The notes under the pieces: generated by a model | Seen by the model: the letters and a program-made list of their open reading frames with translations, nothing else | Told to the model about the DNA's origin: nothing | Databases searched by the model: none | Position numbers and translations under genes: made by a program | Source of the DNA: Chondrosia reniformis | Taxonomy: Eukaryota; Porifera; Demospongiae; Chondrillida; Chondrillidae | Length of the DNA: 64,000 bases | NCBI GenBank assembly: GCA_947172415.1 | Contig: OX359196.1 | Location: 2,668,501 to 2,732,500, forward strand | Reading direction: 5' to 3' | Shown: in pieces, positions 58,024-64,000 of the stretch | Layout: each line of letters begins with the position of its first letter | Position numbering within the stretch: position 1 is the stretch's first letter

Positions 58024-59396
58024 ACTAACAAACAAAATCATATAGAATATTGAAATGAGAGACTGTAATTAATGTATTATTTGATGACATAATATTTTCA
58101 GCAATTCCAAGTGTTTACAACATACAAGAAGATTATATACTTGATGGACATATAGAAAGTGGCCATGAAAAATCAAATATACCATTTTCCTTCATACTAT
58201 GCCTATTCTGTAAAAAGCCTATAGGGGAACTAAACCTGAAGAGAGTTTTGAATGAAGATACAGGAGTCTTTTCTTTCTTTTTTCCTTTCTTTCATCTTCT
58301 TTCATCTTCTTCTCCACTGGGTCAGACAGCTGTTTCTGGGAATTCCACCCTTCATCAGTGATCCTGGGAGTCTTTGTCTTATATTATTCTTTATCTTGAT
58401 CTTCTATGAATCCTCCTCCATGTAAGATTTATAGGGGATAAATGCTTTGGGTATGTGTTGCATGAAGCACTGGGGCCCCTGGGTTAAATTTGACTTTGAC
58501 TACACTGGTTGAGGTTTGAAATTCGGTCGTACCATATTATAATGTTTCCATCTATATATACTGCATAAACGTTCACAGAAGGCAGTTAATTTACACCGAT
58601 TTTGTAAGACTACCTATGTATAATAATGCAAAAGCCTTCTAAATTATATAAGTACATATATACGTAGATATAAGCCTGTATTATTAAATGGGTAATCTGA
58701 CAAGTCATATGCAGATATAGCAATGGTGTGAAAGCAATCACGACAGAGAATGAAAAACTGAGTCTAGCAGGCTAACTACATAAGTACATATACGTACGTA
58801 CATCTATGCTGTTACAATCCACCACTTATACATTACAAACATGCATGTACATTCAGAGAATTTCCAAACCTCGCTGGACATGCTTTATATAGAGTTATGT
58901 CTGTAAATGCGGAAACCAAGTATTATAGCCTCATATCTATCCATTTGACAGAGTTACAGCTCTAAATGTACATTAAATTCTGGTATTTTTATTTCTTTTA
59001 TTTTTTTACGTAGATACAGACCAGTTCATGTGGGATGATGCTACAAGGATGGGTGAGATATGATAGACAAGTTAGCTCTAGGTACGTATATTAATATACA
59101 GGAATACCAAATTAATGTATAGTGAGAGATAGAGCATATGTAAAGATTTATGAAAATTTCAAATTCTCATTGGAAATGTTTCATACATGTCTGTGAATGC
59201 TGACAGCAAGTTTGAGCTTCAAATCTTTCCATTTGACAGAGTTAGAGCACCAAATGTACATTCATGTACTGGAATACCAAATTAATGTATAGTGAGAGAT
59301 AGGGCAAATGTAAAGATTTATAAAAATTTCAAAAACTCTTTGGAAATGATTCAATCATGTTTCTGAATGCTGACACCAAGGTTTAGCTTATTAACT
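58024..59396. other. Intergenic repeats
   Basis: R1 copy at 58200-58372 (+) with a long ttctttcttt run. From about 58850 to 59390 an imperfect repeat of about 190 bp recurs (atttgacagagttacagc; aatgtatagtgagagatag; tgaatgctgacaccaag). No gene seen. Confidence 0.55.
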
Positions 59397-59769
59397 TCGA
59401 AGATCGTTTCTTGGATAAAAATGGCCGCCGGACTCGATTAAAGGGTCCCCGAAACTCCACGACCTATCGCCGAGTTAAAAATGGCCGCCGATTTCGAAAA
59501 TATGAGCTGGGAAGCCGTACCGAAGACCGTTTCTTGGATAAAAATGGCCGCCGGACTCGATTAAAGGGTCCCCGATGCTCTACGACCTATCGCCGAGTTA
59601 AAAATGGCCGCCGATTTCGAAAATAGGGGCTTTGAAGCCGTACAGAAGACTGTTTCGTGGATAAAAATGGGTGCCTGACTCGATTAAAGGGTCCCCAAAG
59701 CTCTACGACCTATCGCCGAGTTAAAAATGGCCGCCTATTTCGAAAATATGGGCTATAAAGCCGAATCGA
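59397..59769 (+). repeat. Three tandem copies of a 122-bp GC-richer repeat
   Basis: Units start near 59397, 59519 and 59641. Each contains aaaatggccgccg twice, gattaaagggtccccga and cgacctatcgccgag. The third unit is diverged. Base composition is much higher in G+C than surroundings. It ends exactly where DDX1 copy C begins. Confidence 0.9.
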
Positions 59770-59770
59770 A

Positions 59771-62102
59771 GAATAGGCATAGCATGTAGGAAAATGGTGT
59801 ATTATATTTTCATACGAAAGCTTGAGATATTTGGACCCTTCTAGACGATACCCAATTCAACTGATAACGAGCGGTATTCTCTGAATAGCCTTCTAGCACA
59901 TTTGTATCTTAATTGGGAGTATTTGAGTGTTTTATTGTCCTTAAGTTCCACTTTGTGTGATTGTGAATAATCATTGGGAATTATCATGTCAAACCATTCC
60001 AATGTAATGTTTCATATCCTTTGCAAAGGTTTTGTGACATTAACTTTATTTTCACTATTAAAGTGTACATATATGTTAATTAAGTATAGCATTGTAGCAC
60101 ATGGTAATCTGTTTTCCATGGCTCCTTATTTCTTAGGTGTGTATGGTTGATCCAGTCGGAGACACCTTGTGGCACAACTTGAGACAACATGTGCAAACTG
60201 ATGGAATGCACAGAAAGGATCACTTTAAACCCGGCAACAGGTCTAGGGGTACGTTCATCTGATGTACGTTTAGTGTACAACAGGCCTAGAGGTACATTCA
60301 TCTGATGTACGCTTAGTACAAGAGGTCTAGAGGTACGTTCATCTGATGTACGCTTAGTACAAGAGGTCTAGAGGTACGTTCATCTGATGTACGTTTAGTA
60401 CAACAGGCCTAGAGGTACATTCATCTGATGTACGTTTAGTGTACAAGAGGTCTAGAGGTACATTCATCTGATGTACGTTTAGTGTACAAGAGGTCTAGAG
60501 GTACGTTCATCTGATGTACACTTAGTACAGCAGGTCTAGAGGTCCATTACAACACTGCATATCTCATTTCCCCCCGCATAACACAGTAAAGTGTTCTGAT
60601 AGTTAGTGTTTATAAGAGTGTTTGAAACCACTATCCCCGTGTGCATATTCCAGAGTGCTTATCAGAGGCAGTCAAGACACTCAAAGGGGAATATCTGGTT
60701 CGTGCTATTGATGAGCATAAGATGGATCAGGTTTGTTTGACTTGAATGTTTATACTGCACTTTGTAACTATAGCAACAGTAACAGTGAAAGTCTTTGCAG
60801 TCACAAATGTGGACATCTCTACTTTGCTTGTTCTTCACAGGCAATCATATTTTGTCGCACCAAACTAGACTGTGATAATGTAGAGCAATACCTTTTGAAG
60901 CTTGGAGGAGGTGAGATTAGCCACCTGTACATTAGGACAAGCAGCTCTACCTGTAGGGGTAGTCAGTTTCCAGAAGTCTTCCTGTTTTGTATTAGGAAAG
61001 GGGATGGTCAATGAATACTCTTGTGTGTCTCCATGGCGACAGGAGGCCTCAGGAGAGGAAGGCCAATCTGCAGGCATTCAAAGATGGAGAGGTCAGATTT
61101 CTCATCTGTACTGATGTGGCTGCCAGAGGTATAGACGTACAAGGAATACCATTTGGTAAGCCATGAACAAGTACATATTATACAAAATGTGACAAATTAG
61201 AAAATGCACTTACAGAGGAAGTGCAAAGCAATTTCAGAGTATTTCAGTCTGTAAATCTTTCCTTGCTGAAATAGTCTCTCTCTCATGTATACCATATAGC
61301 CAGAAAATTTGGGGAGGACTTTAATTTGACAGTTTGGCGGTATTGTGGATAACAGCCAAATTTAAATTGGTCAATATTTACATTCTCATAAATCAAACTT
61401 ACCACTGGCTACTATGATAACCAGACCAAGCAGCAGCGTACACGGCCATTGTTGACTGTATGATGTTACAGCCTTGAGTTGCAACACTGTCAAATTTAAA
61501 TTCCACCAATATTAAATAAATCCAGTTTGAAGGCTAACTATCATGTTTAAATGCCATTAAATTTCCCAGCTATTGTAACTTGTAAATGTTGTTGATATTC
61601 TGTTGACCCTCAAAACTGTCTATTTTACGATAGTCATCAACATAACCTTACCAGATGATAAACAGAATTACGTCCACAGAATTGGCAGAGTGGGGAGGGC
61701 TGACAGGTATGAAAGTGCACACGTGTAGTGCACACTTGTGCTGCTCATATGTATATGTGTGTACGTAGTCTGTATAGGTGTAATGATCATTTAGATCCAT
61801 GCAAATTGTTTAATTTCTAAGTATCATAATCACTAGTTTATCACCATTCTATGTCCCTGGGAGCACTTTTAAAGGATTCCCTCTTGCGCAACCCCGGCCA
61901 TGTCTATATGGACAAATAGATTCAATTCAATTTGCTTCAATTCCAAGTAGACATATGTACACAGAATAGAAAGTGTTTTTAGTCTCCATCCTGTATACCA
62001 CTCATCTAATCTACAAGTAATCCTCTTACTTGAAAGCCTGTAAAAGTGTATTTGTAGCCGCAGAACCCTTCCTATACAGTGGTTTCACTATACCTTACAA
62101 TT
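59771..62102 (+). pseudogene. DDX1: DDX1 copy C, internal segment (copy B exons 22-26)
   Basis: Nearly identical to copy B 41424-43860. Exons 60137-60248, 60654-60730, 60841-60910, 60996-61155, 61634-61706. It begins abruptly at the R1 edge and ends abruptly at the transposon. Exon 60996-61155 has lost one GT from the gtgtgtgt run (160 versus 162 bp), a frameshift ahead of the HGDRRP motif. Closer to copy B than to copy 1 (for example ttaattgggagtatttgagt), so it was duplicated from B or its recent ancestor. Confidence 0.92.
60238..60545 (+). repeat. 41-bp splice-site repeat in copy C (about 7 extra units)
   Basis: Same array as 41891-42285 with about two units fewer and the same order of tct/cct variants, showing unit loss or gain after the B-C duplication. 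Confidence 0.88.
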
Positions 62103-64000
62103 ATAGTGCAAATCATCATAAAGTTCCCAAATATTTCGATAAAAAAACTCACGCAATGTTGCCGTAACGCTGGCTTTGTTATATACCAAAATATAGAGAA
62201 TTTCGAATTTTTAATATTGAATTCAGAAACTGAGATACGATCAAATAGACGGACAAAATATTTTTGACCAATCAAATTAGTTCATTTGGTCACATTTGCA
62301 TACTTAATGAGACCACAAGCTAGGTAACACGCACATTCATCGCGAGTTTCTATGGTCACTAACATGGACGCCTCCTATAAAAATCGATTACACCCACAAA
62401 CATTGGCTTTTTCTTTATACGCAAGCCTGCAAAGCACACCATGCTTTGTTTGAGAGTATAACGATATTTTTAAAGTTTTTTAAAGCTATTTTAAAGCTTA
62501 AAGAATGTCTAATACCCCCGAGGAACAAAGAAATGTCGGCGATCGTCAGATCGAAGCTTCGATCTCGACGAATTCACCCGATATTCTTTCAAATCAAGGA
62601 GGCAAAGAGTCTAATTCTTCGCCAGATGTTTTAGTTGGTCTTTCATCTCAAAAACCCTGGCGTGGAAAACGATTTCGTTCAGATAGAGCCTTTAAAATGT
62701 CTTCAAAACGTTGGCAGTCACAATTGGGAACTAGTACGTCTCAATCAAGGGCAAGCGGAAATAGTGAAGAAAATACTTCTAGATCTGCACAGGAGAATAG
62801 CACAGTGACAACTACTTCAGAGGGAGTTGAAGATAGCTTACTGCTACCACATGATCCATTAACTACTTCAGATTTGGAATCAGAGTTTGACGTTAGTACA
62901 AATATTTAAAATAATTAATTTCACCAATAAATAAATTATACACATACATGCATGAATGCATAGAAATGATCCATATAAGCATTTGGCATTCTTGTTCTTG
63001 TTCTTCTTGACTTCTTGTTCATTCTTGTTCGTGGATCTGCCTCTATGAATAGCTTTATTATACTTTAAATGTATACAAGCACAATCCTCTAAAGGACTTT
63101 AATGCCATGCATACAATTTAAAACATAGCTAAACACATAAAGACTGCTTTAGAAAGATTATATTTAGCATATATAAACATGATTATGATACATATGCTAT
63201 AATTTATAGGACAGTGACGAAGAACAAGGAACTGACAGTACTACTGAAGACAATGCTACTGAAGATAATTTCTCTGTGGATGATTGGACAGTTTCTATTG
63301 AGGACTGGATCAAAAAGATGCCTACTTTGGAACGAAAGATGCTTGGAATTTTCTTGTATCGTCATGAACATCAAACACACCAGACAGACCGGACCACAGC
63401 AGCAGAAACAACAGGTCAAGCCCTAGGATACTCCAGGAAAACAATTTCTAAATGGGTTGGTGATTTCAGCAAAAACAAAGGTGAATTTTCAAGGAGTACA
63501 CGAGGGAAGTATAGACGTAACACACTACTTGATCAGGAGGATATTACAAGAAAGTCAGTCAAATGGCTCAGGGAAAAGGTGCACGACAGGAAATTCAATC
63601 TTACAGCAAAAAAATTCCAAATCTGGTTTAATGATTATTTAACGACACTACAGCTACCCAGTTCTTTTCAAAATACAATTTCAGAAATGACGGCATTAAG
63701 ATACATGAAGAGGTTAGGATTCACACATAGGCAATACAAGCAGGGCTACGCTGATGGGCATGACCGTGATGATGTATTACAATATAGGATGCTATATTTA
63801 AATAAAATTAGGGTTTTGGAAGCTTCCCACTTGCCTCCGCCCACATATCAAGATGCTATACCTTCCTGGAATAATGGCGATACTTCCAAGTCCAAGCATG
63901 TAGTCTTCATATATCACGACGAGTCCACATTTAATGCAAATGATGCCCATTCCAGAGTATGGGTGGATCCCAGTGGCAGTGGAGCAGTTCGTCCTAAAGG
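62103..64000 (+). mobile_element. DDE DNA transposon, 5' part, running off the right edge
   Basis: Replaces DDX1 copy C from the point ttacaatta|tagtgcaaatc. Non-coding leader of about 400 bp includes tataaaa at 62377-62383, then a transposase gene. A TA at the junction may be the target duplication. The right end and its inverted repeat are outside the window. Confidence 0.75.
62505..64000 (+). CDS. Transposase, DDE superfamily, two exons seen, incomplete
   Basis: Exon 1 62505-62891 (129 codons: serine-rich, acidic, with the basic stretch KPWRGKRFRSDRAFKMSSKR), donor gttagt. Exon 2 from 63210 is open to the window end. Exon 2 encodes an acidic start, a helix-turn-helix-like part (GQALGYSRKTISKWVGDF), then LGFTHRQYKQGYADGHDRDD and VVFIYHDESTFNAND, the first catalytic aspartate context of the IS630/Tc1-related DDE families with the HDES.F motif, and VWVDPSGSGAVRPKG. 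No stop in about 790 bp of exon 2, so the element looks young. The remaining catalytic residues lie beyond the edge. Confidence 0.82.

Overview
The window is eukaryotic nuclear DNA. It is AT-rich, with many short exons, GT-AG introns, multi-exon genes on both strands, MITEs and retroelement remnants, and no bacterial gene organisation. The gene content (DDX1 helicase, ZU5 plus death-fold proteins, a long coiled-coil protein, an axonemal dynein heavy-chain relic, a cystine-knot secreted protein) points to an early-branching animal. A demosponge would fit the intron-dense, TACGTA-rich style, but that is an inference and not proven here.

Layout. 1-5.8 kb: 3' half of a DDX1 gene (copy 1, + strand), running in from the left edge. 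5.8-7.5 kb: a DDX1 SPRY-exon relic, then a broken copy of the 3' end of a ZU5/CARD gene. 7.7-10.8 kb (-): gene 1b, ZU5 plus a C-terminal CARD-like domain. 11.1-17.9 kb (-): gene 1a, a chain of CARD-like exons. 17.9-18.3 kb: a compact divergent promoter, then a truncated DDX1 5' end (copy A, +). 19.6-20.6 kb: a LINE relic. 20.6-24.2 kb (-): gene 2b, ZU5 plus death domain. 24.7-33.2 kb (-): gene 2a, an expanded CARD-like array. 33.2-34.8 kb: the matching divergent promoter, bloated by transposon insertions. 34.8-45.1 kb (+): a full-length 29-exon DDX1 (copy B). 45.8-55.5 kb (+): a coiled-coil gene of at least 21 exons. 56.5-56.9 kb (+): a small secreted cystine-knot-like protein. 57.3-58.0 kb: a dynein heavy-chain pseudogene. 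59.8-62.1 kb: a third DDX1 segment (copy C), cut off by an apparently intact DDE transposon that runs off the right edge.

The main theme is segmental duplication of a divergent gene pair: DDX1 on one strand, a CARD-like/ZU5/death-fold cluster on the other. Between the two cluster copies the CARD-like exon number changes (2 versus 5), the C-terminal death-fold exon is exchanged (CARD-like versus death domain), and an extra death-domain exon has landed in an intron in a splice-compatible phase. DDX1 proteins bind RNA and have been implicated in RNA sensing in vertebrates, and CARD/death-fold proteins assemble signalling complexes. A fast-evolving innate-immune-type locus is therefore a reasonable hypothesis, but nothing in the sequence proves it.

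Exon boundaries below were read by hand from splice signals, reading phase and paralogue comparison. Summed exon lengths are divisible by three for genes 1a, 1b, 2a and 2b. For DDX1 copy B and the coiled-coil gene they become so only after allowing for one visible lesion each.
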